Positions 1 through 9,174 of a DNA stretch of 16,371 nucleotides are shown here, piece by piece. Source of the DNA: Bremia lactucae (taxonomy: Eukaryota > Oomycota > Peronosporomycetes > Peronosporales > Peronosporaceae); the NCBI RefSeq assembly GCF_004359215.1, contig NW_027152213.1, forward strand, positions 2,071,531 to 2,087,901, in the 5' to 3' direction. A program made the translations under genes and the position numbers. The notes under the pieces are model-generated. The model had not been told where the DNA came from. It did not search any database and saw only the letters and a list, made by a program, of their open reading frames with translations. Position 1 is the first letter of the stretch; every line of letters begins with the position of its first letter.

Positions 1-1228
1 GGTAGCAAGCTCCACATGTCGACCGCAGATCATCCCCAGACCGATGGCCAAACAGAACGTGCCAATCGGGTCGTGGCGGATGTCTTACGCACTATAGCAA
101 CTCCCAAAGAGTGGAGCAAGCAATTGCCCTTTGTGGAGTTCGCTATAAATAACAGTGTCCACGCCAGTACGGGTGAGACACCGTTTTATATTAACGGACT
201 GCGCCATCCTCGGACGCCAGTCTCGTTTGTGCGCAGCCCGAGTCTTAGTGGGGGAGGGCCCCTCACTATGCTCGGTGCGAAAGAGGGACATAGTTTCGTC
301 AATATGACGATGACCCATGAGGGTATCATCTCAAAGACAGAAACTTGCCCTAGTGACCCTGCCAGTTTAGCAGTGGTCAATAAAACTACGCCTTATGACC
401 GACCTCTTGGCGGTATCATAGGCGAGTTTGATGCTAAAAGCGTGAGCGAGGCTCAACGCTTTGTGGACGATTAGCCATCACACGTAAAGTCCGTGACGCA
501 ATGGCAAGCGCACAGGAAAAGCAAAAAGAACATGCGGACCGAAATGGTCGCAAAAATAATGAACGCTTCAGATTGGATGAAAAAATACTATTAAGTACTG
601 CTACCCTTCCTAAAAATGCAATTTCTGTACTACCTGGAGGTACTACGAAGTTGCTGCAGCGTTTCATTTGGCCCTTTACGGTGGTAGAAGAGGTTTGGGT
701 GAGGGGAACGGTGAAGGCGAAAATCTATCGGACCGATGCCTCCCACCACGAACAGGACTTGGAGAGCGAGGGACATCACGCGAGTAACGCGGATCCCTCA
801 GCATTATTCGTTCGAAAAGGTCCAAGCGCGTCTTCAGGCGTTTATAACCCTGACGAGCCTTCGCTCGGACATCAACGAGATCCAAGGTCAGTCGTGAGAC
901 TTGACCCTAGAGATCCGCAATACGTCGTTCAGCAGCCTTTAACGCATGCGACTGAATGGACGAAGGTAAGGCAGCCGCGAGTAGGTGGGCGAGATCGCCA
1001 CTCCTTTCGGGCGCCACCTGCACTGATGGATGCGGGTGGGAATCAACGCTTCCTTGCTGGAAGGTTGCTTGCCCACCGCTCTGTGAGGCAAGGGTATCAG
1101 ATCCTCACCAATGGAAAGATTACCCGAAGAATTTTGACTCTTGGGAACCGATCGATACTCTACGTATTGATGTGCCCGGCTTGGTGACTGCTTATGAAAA
1201 GGAGCACCAGCTGAGGCCACTTCGCTAG
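1..1228 (+). pseudogene. Element 1 pol remnant: integrase core end, C-terminal tail and chromodomain
   Basis: The frame is open from base 1 and covers the end of a Ty3/gypsy integrase, the enzyme that inserts the cDNA copy. It shows STADHPQTDGQTERANR, with the third catalytic acid (Glu, codon 55-57), then FAINNSVHAS and FYINGLRHPR. It stops at 472-474. A frameshift near 470-480 moves the gene to the frame of 501-1187, where the C-terminal DNA-binding part is visible (ADRNGRKN, ILLSTA, FIWPFTVVEE), followed by an acidic/proline spacer and the chromodomain entry ALMDAGGNQRFLAGRLLAHR. A second indel at about 1095-1120 moves it to the frame ending at 1228, with WKDYP, DSWEP and DVPGLV, typical of the chromodomain core. 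The first two integrase acids lie upstream of the window. The 3' half of this frame is antisense to another coding region. Confidence 0.85.
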
Positions 1229-2151
1229 TCTCAAATTGACTAGCAGAAGTAGCGTTGTGAGAAAAAACAGGGGGTACAGTAACACCCATGTTTTCTATCA
1301 AGCGCAAACGGGCGATATTAATTCGCTGCGACCGCTGTTTCATCGCATCGGAATGCGGATGAATGCGGCGCAGAATTCCGCCTCGTATTGGTCGGGTGTT
1401 TCATTTGAACGCAACACGACCGGGATCGGGAAAATACGCCCAACCGATTTGCCCTGAGCCCTCCATGATTGAAGGACGCCATAATAATTATGTGCGTCTA
1501 CAAGAGCGCGCTCTAGGAGCGACGCTCTTGGCCCGTTTAAACGAGGCCATTTAGATGGAGGGGCATCTTTGGAATGCCACCCGTCACATAGCCGCGTTCT
1601 AAACGACTGGCTTGTGACACCGACTGAGCACGTTCACGTGTCGTCGGCGGAGCTTTAGGCTCCGAATCGTCTATGTCAGAACCATTATGGATTATGGTCT
1701 GAGCATAAGGCGTTGTGGTTATACCCAACGGTGAAGCGGCTGCGCCTTTATGTGAAGCGCTCTCATTACCTGTCGCTGCGCTTTCCAGCGCAGACGACGG
1801 GACAGCATTCGTAAATGATGCTGTCTCCATGTTGTGAGCCATGAGAGAAGTTTGAGTGGGCAATAATGCGCCATCATCCTTCCTCATGAGCTCGTTGTCC
1901 GCATCACTACTTTGAGGTGACGGCAAAGGTGTCGACTCATTGTAGTCGACAATAAGCGACGGATCAACATCCTCACTGTTAAAGTGGGATGGATCCTTTA
2001 GCCCTATTAACGCGACAGCCGCAATAGCTGTCGGCGTTCCGACAAAGGCATTAGACGCGGCCGGCGAATTTACGGGGTGCGTGCGCTTAGTGCGAGGTTG
2101 AGTGGGCGTCTTCGCAGACGACCCACCAACGCGGCCCCTTTTAGGTGGCAT
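676..2151 (-). pseudogene. Antisense ORF of element 1, convergent with and overlapping pol
   Basis: This is a protein-coding remnant of about 490 codons on the strand opposite pol. The likely start is ATG at 2151, giving MPPKRGRVGG; the open frame reaches 2304, but that is LTR and leader. Segments in order: 2151-1537 (basic N-terminus, then Ser/Thr/Pro-rich and acidic), about 1555-1340 (with LERALVDAHNYYGVLQSW), 1343 to about 1120 (with RLIENMGVTVPP), and about 1115-676. The last segment has one TAG at 907-909, a coiled-coil-like stretch (ALKAAERRIADL, then RLTLDLVDVRAKARQGYKRL) and an Arg/Ser/Pro-rich tail. The first three joins are frameshifts. The last 550 nt overlap the pol chromodomain and tail on the + strand. 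I do not recognise the protein; an accessory or Gag-like role is possible but unproven. Confidence 0.7.
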
Positions 2152-2269
2152 CTTGGGCGCCGTGTATGGAAACACGTGCGCTAGAGTGATCGAGTGAACT
2201 AGCGGCGCGTCAAGCTGCTCGCAGTTCCTCTCTCCTCTTTGACGAATTGAATAACGTAAATTCGTTCTT

Positions 2270-2281
2270 AAAAGGGGATAG
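2270..2281 (+). other. Polypurine tract of element 1
   Basis: The sequence AAAAGGGGATAG directly abuts the TGTAACG that opens the 3' LTR. In LTR retrotransposons the RNase-H-resistant purine tract here primes plus-strand DNA synthesis. Its strand and position show that pol, not the antisense ORF, is the sense strand of the element. One T interrupts the purines. Confidence 0.7.
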
Positions 2282-2875
2282 TGTAACGGGCTAAAGCTGC
2301 CCAAATGTTACACAGTCCTCGTTAAGTTCACTCGGTGTACTCTAGGGGATGGTCATTTACTAAATAATAGTAATTAGACCCAACACTCGGGTGTGGTGCA
2401 CATTTGTGACCAACCCTTGTGGATGTGATGCACATGGGTGCATTCACATTAGGAGGGATGACGCCCAGCGTCATCCGTGATGACGGCTAGCGTCATCCGT
2501 TACGCGAGGTATCTAGAAAGATACGCTCGCAATACATATTAAATGTTATCTATAGAGATAACATTTTAATTGGTAAAACTAGGTATTTGTGTTTAATTCT
2601 ATAAAGAATATAAATCAGTCTGAACACTACTTCCTACTTGGTAAGTATGCACGAGGAGACGGATTACCGCTCCCGTGACGACACTTAATCAGAGTACTTA
2701 GTGTGTTGGGTGAGGTCTTTTGCGCGCCCACCACAACTGCCTCACTGCACGCATGAGAAGCAGGTTTAAACGCTTCCTCGCTGTGCTAGTGTGTGTGTCT
2801 AAGTAGAGCGTGGCCGCATTACGACGTGCCCGCCTACACCGTCTATACTGTATAAGTCCAGAGTCTTGGTTACTA
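2282..2875 (+). repeat. 3' LTR of element 1 (right end approximate)
   Basis: The LTR starts TGTAACGGGC immediately after the polypurine tract. The first 31 bases form an inverted repeat, TGTAAC...GTTACA (2282-2287 with 2307-2312), enclosing GGGC...GCCC. Inside lie two GATGACG/CGTCATC hairpins (2456-2498) and an 11 bp-arm hairpin (2541-2566). No clean ...CA terminus matching the start is visible on the right, so the end near 2875 is a guess; host sequence is clear by the HisRS stop at 3057. The matching 5' LTR and any target-site duplication lie outside the window. Confidence 0.6.
2456..2566. repeat. Cluster of hairpins inside LTR 1
   Basis: There are three inverted repeats in 110 bp. GGATGACGC (2456-2464) pairs with GCGTCATCC (2468-2476) around a 3-base loop. 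GATGACG (2479-2485) pairs with CGTCATC (2491-2497). AAATGTTATCT (2541-2551) pairs with AGATAACATTT (2556-2566). The first two share the same arm sequence, so GATGACG/CGTCATC occurs four times. ACGTCA-like units can bind bZIP factors, but that role is only a possibility here. Confidence 0.75.
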
Positions 2876-3056
2876 AATCACCAAGAATCGAGCAAATAAT
2901 ATTTTTATCTTGAGAATTAATTATGAAATGCCGCCAAACTCGATCAAGGAAATTGCGCCTACTCAAATTTTGATATATTCCCCGTCAGCGTGTAGATTCT
3001 ATTAGCTAAGATCCGGTCAAATCGTTTTTTACGTCGATGCAATATCTCACCAGACT

Positions 3057-5256
3057 TTAATCAAAGTGATAATTGTTGAGTTCCTGCATGGTCACAATGG
3101 TCTCTTCACGCTTATTAAGGTTTTTGATCTTCGCAACTTGCTTCTCAATTTCTTGTTCACCGAGGATTATAGCGTGTGAGCTGCCGGACCGCTCAGCAAT
3201 CTATTCACACAACAGCAGTTAAGAGATATTCGACAAACTTTGAACTTGAGTATTTGCTGATTTATAAATACTAAATATCACCTTCATCTGCTTTTTCATG
3301 TTGCCATTTCCGTGGCAGACATGGACAATAAATTCACGCCGGCGTAGCAGCTGAGAGAGTCATTTCAGTAGTGATGACGCGTCTGACATTGAATATTACA
3401 ATGTCGTACCTGTGCGATTCGCAAAGCTTCGTGAAGCACTCTGCTTGAATCTTGAGCAAACACTGGTACGATCTGATCGATATAATGCATTAGAAGCACC
3501 GAATTATCTCCTTTAAAATACAACCACGATACCGCAACAGATGACGAGGACGTTGCCTCAGCCTGCACGTCGCGAAGAAGATTTAACCGGTCAACGCCTG
3601 CTGCCCAACCCACACAACTTGCCACCGGTCCGCCAAATGAAGCGGTTAATTCGTCATAGCAACCGCCAGCTAATACAGCAATGCCGCCAACAGTTGCTTG
3701 CTTTATATCGGAAGTATAAGGGTTTTCCACGAATTCAAACACAGTGTTGCTATAATAATCCTGTCATGTCCACACAAGCGGGCTGTTACATACTTGGCGC
3801 AAGTAGAATAATCCTCGAGACATACCAGCCCTCTGACAAGACGATGATTATGTCGATATCGGACATTCAACGCATCTAAGCTACACAATGTACTATTAAA
3901 GCGCTAAAAAAAGTTAAGGAAGCTAATTTCAGACCACATTACGCAACAATTAATAAAAGTCCAGCTATTACCATTTTGGATTCATCTGAAAGAAAGTCAC
4001 AAAGCTGTGGTGCATCAGCTGCAATTCGCTGATCACGCTCACTTTTAGAATCTAATATCCGAAGTACACTTCCTCTTTCGAGACTAGAAAAGTTTTACCG
4101 AGTAGGAGAATCAGAGCTGCAAAAAATTAGCGTACCGGTCAATGCTGCCCGAAGATAACTCGTTTTTATGCTTTAGAAAATATACTTCAAGTGCTGTTCG
4201 ATACCTTGCGCGACTGGGACCATTCAAACAGAAGCATTCATCAAAACCTTTGAATAATTAAAATGTTATATGTTCTTCACCTTTCCATATCACCAAGAGA
4301 ATTAAGCTCTAAAGTGACCCTGCTTGCAATTCCTAACGCATCTAATGCATCAGCAGCCATTGCAATGACCTGCACAAATATCAGCCCGATTTCAAATGAA
4401 GCACATAATTATCTTTATTACCTCTGCGTCCACTGATGGGCACGAGGAGCCCACAAATTCCACGCCTTCGACAAAGATGCACATGAAACGTATGTCACTG
4501 CTTGAACGCATAGTTATCGGAGACTTACCAAATTGTTGAAACTCTCGGTACCTTCCGCGCTGTGGACGCTCGTACCTATTTAGAGAAGAAAAGATGTCAT
4601 TAATATTTAAACATAACGATCTTATCGACTCGTTAGAATTCCGCACCGGAACATGCTTCCCGAATACGACACTTTTTGTGGCAGTGAAAACATCAAATTA
4701 TTGTTCACAAGAGCCCGAATGACGCCTGAAAGGCAGTTAATAATTTATTCATCAGGTCTAAGAATAAGCCTTTGCCGTATTAGCTTAGCATGTACCAGCA
4801 GTGCCTTCAGGTCTTAAAGACACACTTTTGCCGGAATTGTCTTTGAACGTGTACATTTCCTAAAGACGAAATTTTATAGCGATTTCCATTTTTCACGTTC
4901 ACTTAAGGCACTCGATATACCTTCATGACGATGTCGGAGCCATCTCCTAACGACCGCAAGTACAAATCTGTGTACTCCAATAATGGTGTTTGGATCTGTG
5001 GCAGTTATATATGTTCAGTCTAATTTCGCGCTAATCGTATCACGAGAGATCGTTGCACCGATCGAAATCCATAGCGCTCAACCGTGTGTTGCATTACATC
5101 CACCGTGTCCCGTAGAAGCTGCGACTCTTTAACGAGTAGATCTCTTGTTCCTCGAACGCGATTTATAGCATTAACTTTGGCGGCTACTGCCAGCCAGCGA
5201 CGTGACTTTATTGCCTTCATCCGCAGCAGCTTGGAGCCGCCCACGATAACATTCAT
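3057..5256 (-). CDS. Histidyl-tRNA synthetase, bacterial/organellar type, 14 exons, 455 aa
   Basis: This enzyme attaches histidine to tRNA-His. Exons: 5256-5059, 4995-4921, 4859-4796, 4725-4647, 4575-4529, 4465-4422, 4369-4281, 4213-4136, 4083-3972, 3903-3826, 3760-3533, 3472-3410, 3350-3282, 3200-3057. The 13 introns are 52-81 nt, all GT-AG, and the joined frame is 1368 nt. Visible family signatures: RVRGTRDLL near residue 40, LRPEGT (106-111), class II motif 2 FRYERPQRGRYREF (138-151), LELNSLGD (about 189-196), LRILDSKSE (about 231-239), HisA motif LVRGLDYY (284-291), motif 3 GWAAGVDRL, and the C-terminal anticodon-binding domain with AIILGEQE. LELNSLGD marks the bacterial-type enzyme. Residues 13-32 are basic and Trp/Ala/Leu-rich, like a mitochondrial presequence; a second Met lies at codon 13 (5220). 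Oddity: the HisB motif reads GGCYD (Cys322) instead of GGRYD. Confidence 0.93.
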
Positions 5257-5344
5257 GTTACTTTGAGCCCGGCCCAAGCTGCAATAATGTGAGTTTAAGC
5301 GAATCAAATTGCTTAAACTCGTCCCGTGATCGACCAGAAAACAA
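5257..5344. promoter_or_regulatory. Shared 88 bp divergent promoter region with a perfect inverted repeat
   Basis: Only 88 bp separate the HisRS start (5256, -) from the start of the 329 aa gene (5345, +), so the two genes must share promoter DNA. Its centre holds a perfect 10 bp inverted repeat: GAGTTTAAGC at 5291-5300 and GCTTAAACTC at 5311-5320, with a 10 bp spacer. The arm centres are 20 bp apart, about two helical turns. I see no convincing TATA box. The repeat could be a symmetric transcription-factor site serving both genes; that is inference. Confidence 0.6.
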
Positions 5345-6531
5345 ATGAGTTCGGCGCAGCAGCAACAAGAAGCGCAATCGATCGGGGCCGTCGAAAACCC
5401 GTCTGAGGCCTTAGCAAGTCAAAACGATGGCAAAAAAGCATGGCACATGCGGCGATGCGATGGGCGAGATATATGCTCGTGCGAACTGCGTTTAGCGAGC
5501 GCTTGTTTTCAGAAGAACCTTGTGGAAAAAGCCGCTAAGAAGCGCCGAGAAAATCCCAGCCTTGGGCCCCCAGTAAAAAGCAATTCGTACTTGTATCGGA
5601 AAGTGACCAATATTCAGCAGCTGGAATTGGAACTGAAATTGTGCATTGCGGCGTTCTTGGCACCAACCACGCTTGGTAGATTAGGCCTGGTGCGTGCAGT
5701 GACAAGAAACTAAGAACATGACTTTGCTGATGTATGCTGTGGCCTGCTGATAGACCAACAAGACCTTTAAGCGAGACGTGGATATTATGGCCAAACAAGT
5801 GACTTGTAATTTCCTCGCTAAGACGTCCTTAACCAATCTACTCAAGCAGATGGAGCCCAAAGCGATGGAGTCGTGGTCGCAATTGATGCATAAACAAATG
5901 ACGTGCATACAGAAAATCTTTGTCTTTTATACAGCATACAAGACTGGTGGTATGAGGCAGCAGAATCCGCAATGGGCTTTTGGGGCAATAGACGTCAATC
6001 CGAACGAACCTCAGCGAGTAATACTACCAAACACGTGGACATTCCACGGGCACAATCCTTGGCTTCGAAGACGTGGCAACGGAAAAGATGGAGAATGGCT
6101 ATTGACGAAAAAATATAGGCCAAGCAAAGCCCCAAAAGATTTTTTAGAGCACGTTAAAACGTGGGCGAGCTCATTACAACCAGGATCTATGCTAGCTATC
6201 GCAGTAAGTGGTTAATAGACACTTGAATTATTCGTAGATACTGTGGAATGAATGATTTCTATTGCGGAGAGTAGTATCAAAATGCAGGGTCGATGGAGCC
6301 AGCGTGGTGGGAGGCGCAAGCGTGGTATATTTGGCGTGGCGATGGGAAGCAATGTAAGGGTTTCAATTTTGGTATACGTGGTGGCTGGATTTTTACTCAA
6401 TGCCATTAATTTTAGACCCTGCAGTTGTGTACGATCCCGAGACGGAGGCTCGCATAGAGGTTCACCCAAATGATCTACTTGAATACTTTATGGTGATGCA
6501 TAATGAAGAACGTGGTCAATTTAGCAACTAA
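5345..6531 (+). CDS. Protein of unknown function, 4 exons, 329 aa
   Basis: Exons are 5345-5689, 5754-6203, 6275-6353 and 6416-6531. Introns of 64, 71 and 62 nt have donors GTGCGT, GTAAGT and GTAAGG; the joined frame is 990 nt. The start is the first ATG downstream of the divergent promoter. The N-terminus is Gln-rich (MSSAQQQQEAQ), followed by a Cys-containing basic stretch (RRCDGRDICSC, then KKRRE). Residues 150-265 contain PQWAFGAIDVNP and TWTFHGHNPWLRRRG. The C-terminal 65 residues are Trp-rich (AWWEAQAWYIWRGDGKQY, then VVYDPETEARIEVHPNDLLEYF). That pattern of aromatic beta-strands and an acidic turn recalls Tudor-like modules, but I could not confirm any family. No signal peptide or membrane segment is seen. 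It is convergent with the ankyrin/PDZ gene. Confidence 0.75.
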
Positions 6532-6785
6532 TGAAGCTTTTTTGACCTTTTTTTCTCTTAGGCACATCCTTTGCACGTTATTGACGTGACCACTCAGTCT
6601 GTATGCCGACAATGCGCCAGCCAGAACAGGACGTTTAAGTATTGTCACCTAGAAAAAGGCCACCTGATGCTGTAGTCAATACTAGCTCACTAATGTACAT
6701 ATACCTAACGTCACTTCCTGCATCGTGCATAGATCATAATATTTGTCGATTAAACATACCAAAGCCAAAAAAAATCTTAAAGGAA
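6532..6785. other. Convergent intergenic gap, no gene seen
   Basis: The 254 bp lie between the stop of the + strand 329 aa gene (6529-6531) and the stop of the - strand ankyrin/PDZ gene (6786-6788), so both 3' UTRs and termination signals must fit here. T-rich runs follow the + stop within about 30 nt, and an A-rich run at 6767-6777 (T-rich on the - strand) follows the other. No protein-like frame is supported. Confidence 0.6.
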
Positions 6786-9097
6786 CTACACTGCAACAAG
6801 AGACTGCCGACGAGGTCCTGTAAGTTTTGACAAACCAGTCTTAAACAGGCTCGATTTTTCCTTGGCATTGCCGCGTCGAAAGCGCAGCACTAAAGGACGC
6901 TTGGCATCATTCAGAGCCCAAAGCGCGTGCTTGAGACCAGCGTGCTCAATGTTTGCGTTGCTGATCGCAACAAGACAGTCGCCTGGGTTTACAGCTGCCG
7001 ATTGTCCCTTACTGCGATGTACAATTAGACGAGGAGATCGCTTTAAGCTTTCAATCTTGGGCGCCTGTTAGCATAATTACAGCATTAAAGGTCTCAACCT
7101 TCACTTATCATTACAAAAAGCTGGCAAGCGTACCAACTGAAGACCAAGAGAGCCCTTGCGATGAATTGTGATCTCGTACTCGTTCGCCTTGGCAGTTTTC
7201 AGCATCGAAACACTGACAACTCCCATGGCTACAATCTTGTATACGCCAGTGATACTCGTGACTGTCGGGTGCTCGACTACCGCCTGTGCCGTGATGGTCT
7301 CATCAACTGAAAACTCAGTTCTTTCGCCTTCGTCATCCTCTTCTGCTGTAGCTTCGCCAATCAACTCTCGAGCTCGCCTGCGTTTATTTATCAAGTAATC
7401 AGTTCGCATAACATTAATATTACATCCTACACAAAGACGCACGTTGTCGATCGTCTTCGCATTACACTCGAGGCCTTGTCCGATTTAGGAGCTGGCCTAA
7501 GCAGACATTATCGCAACGCTTGTCATTACAAAACTAAGACATGTTTCAAGAATTCATAACTGCTCACCTGGCCGAGCTCGACAATTTTGACGACTTGTTC
7601 TGTGATCGCGAGCTTTTAATCTCATTAAGAACCAAATTATTCACGCTGCCCACAGACACTGTCTTACCCGTGTCTAAATTCTTGACACACAAGCTGCTTT
7701 CTGCAACCGCTGGAGGGGCTTGGATGGGCGTCGGCTCATACTTTTCGTAGACAATACGATAAAGCGACGGATGGTCCAGTATCTCCACATCCAGTGTGAT
7801 AGTACCAATGCCTCCTGGAGGAATAGAGAATGTCTTCGATACTTGCAGCCACAGCGCCACATCCGAGTTCATATCAACAACTCGAACTCGATCCAGCGAA
7901 CTGTGATTCGCAGGAGCTTGAAACGTGATTTTATGAGGCTTGCCAAGATCGCAATGCTGTACCACAAAAGCCTTAAGTCAGACCTCGTGCTTTATACGTT
8001 CAAATACATGGTCCATACCGGTTTACACTTAATACTGTAGCCATCTCGTTCAGCTTGACGACGAAAGTATGTCCAAGCTGCATAGACATTATGTTCATGC
8101 TGTAGCTGTTCCGTATGTTGCAATAAACTTTTAGCCCGTGCCACCTTTGAAATGTTAAAATCTTCAGGGCCATATCCGTAAGGATTGAAGTCGACATTAA
8201 CTCCTCGACGAATAAGCTCTGCTGCTATATCAACAGCTCCACTTGCACTAAAGTAGCAAAACAAAACAATCACTTAGTCAAAAACCAAGTCGCCTCCAGT
8301 TTGTTCATGTACCAAGCGTAATGTAGACAACTCCAGCCAAGCTGATCCTTGTGATTCATATCACAACCGGCGTCAAGTAATATAATGACAATACGTAAAC
8401 GAGAGTCCGTGTCGCACTTTATAGCCAGCATCACAAGGTTCCGATGACGGCTATCTAGGTAATGTACCTGTACCCCACGCTCAATCGCGACCTTGACGCC
8501 TTCAACTGACCCAGTTCGGATAGCATGTAGAAGCGTTTGAAGTAATGCGGCTTTCATAAGGCGCGTTAGCTGTGTATTCGACTGCATGGCTCGTACACGC
8601 CAAGCCTTGGAAGCCAATGGAACAAAGGGACGGCGAGTGGAAGAACTTGGTCTGGCACTACTGGCACCCGATATATGTGCAGCCACAGGCGGTTTCTGCT
8701 TTTCTGGCTTTAAAATTTGCGGTTCCGCGCACGAATCGTCCTTACTTGTTTTCACCGTCGCCTCAAGTTTTGTGTGAATATGTTTATCCTTGCTCGGCTC
8801 GCCTTGAATAGTCTCGACAATCGCCGTGGTCTTGTCTTCCGCTGTCGTCACTGCCTTTTCCTTCCACCTTTCAGTATCTTCCCTATCCGTTTCACTTGCT
8901 TCTTCAGGATCGATTTCAAATTCAACGCGGTCGTCCTTGACTTTTTCTATCAGGATTCCGCTAAGTGTTTCGCCTTCGTCCTCTTCAAGGGCCGATTCGT
9001 ATGCGCTTGTTGATGATTCGTCGCTCACGCTTCTGTGATTCCTCACAGCATCTAAAGTGCCTTCAGGCGGAGTAGGAAAGGTACTTGCGATAGGCAT
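6786..9097 (-). CDS. Ankyrin-repeat and PDZ domain protein, 6 exons, 659 aa
   Basis: Exons are 9097-8313, 8247-8019, 7956-7568, 7496-7443, 7377-7134 and 7064-6786. Introns of 65, 62, 71, 65 and 69 nt have donors GTACAT, GTATGG, GTGAGC, GTGCGT and GTACGC; the joined frame is 1980 nt. Residues 1-150 are acidic and low in complexity. Residues 184-290 hold about three ankyrin repeats (LLHAIRTGSVEGVK; LGWSCLHYA joined by intron 1 removal to CASGAVDIAAELIRRG). Residues 339-420 look like beta-strand sequence of no family I can name. A basic/acidic linker with RARELIGEA follows. Residues 550-631 form a PDZ domain: carboxylate loop SLGLQL, then AAVNPGDCLVAISN and PLVLRFRR. This suggests a cytoplasmic scaffold binding partners by both modules; no enzyme domain is seen. 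The start is the first Met. The frame stays open about 80 nt further upstream without a Met, so a 5' exon is possible. Confidence 0.88.
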
Positions 9098-9174
9098 GGA
9101 GTTCTTGATGGAGGAAGTGCGACCAGAGATTGAATGAATGCGATCGTCTTGCTCAAAGACACAATTCGCTCGGT

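Larger units (their letters stand above)
1..2875 (+). mobile_element. Decayed Ty3/gypsy chromodomain LTR retrotransposon, 3' half (element 1)
   Basis: The left part of the window is the 3' half of an LTR retrotransposon in + orientation; its 5' LTR and the first part of pol lie outside. The visible order is integrase core, integrase C-terminal tail, chromodomain (stop at 1226-1228), about 1.05 kb with no sense ORF, polypurine tract (2270-2281) and 3' LTR (from 2282). The sense-empty kilobase is filled by an antisense gene running back into pol. Frameshifts and stops on both strands show the copy is dead. The right LTR end is not defined by the sequence, so 2875 is approximate. The chromodomain resembles that reported for the oomycete Chronos group of Ty3/gypsy elements, but I have not tested membership. 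Confidence 0.85.

Noticed and set aside
2306..2312. LTR 1 starting at the TGTTACA at 2306
   Set aside because: The polypurine tract abuts TGTAACG at 2282, and LTR 2 shows the same nested arrangement, so 2282 is the better start.
3541..3879. A + strand 112-codon ORF
   Set aside because: It is antisense to HisRS exons and an intron and shows no protein-like features.
4736..4775. A partial copy of an LRPE-like exon inside a HisRS intron
   Set aside because: Only about ten bases (around AGACCTGA) match the neighbouring exon; too short to claim duplication.
3057..5256. HisRS read as a decayed pseudogene because its frames are broken by stops
   Set aside because: All breaks are removed by 13 GT-AG introns in consistent phases, and the joined frame is complete.
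7564..7700. An extra 68 nt intron (GTAAGA...CACAG) in exon 3 of the ankyrin/PDZ gene
   Set aside because: It leads to a frame that stops soon after and cannot reach the PDZ exons; leaving it as exon gives a closed 1980 nt frame.
8248..8273. A 26 nt mini-intron or frameshift joining the two overlapping ankyrin frames
   Set aside because: A 65 nt intron (8312-8248, GTACAT...TTTAG) joins LHYA to CASGAVDI and gives a canonical ankyrin repeat, so no mini-intron or frameshift is needed.
8572..9038. Several + strand ORFs
   Set aside because: They are shadows of exon 1 of the ankyrin/PDZ gene.
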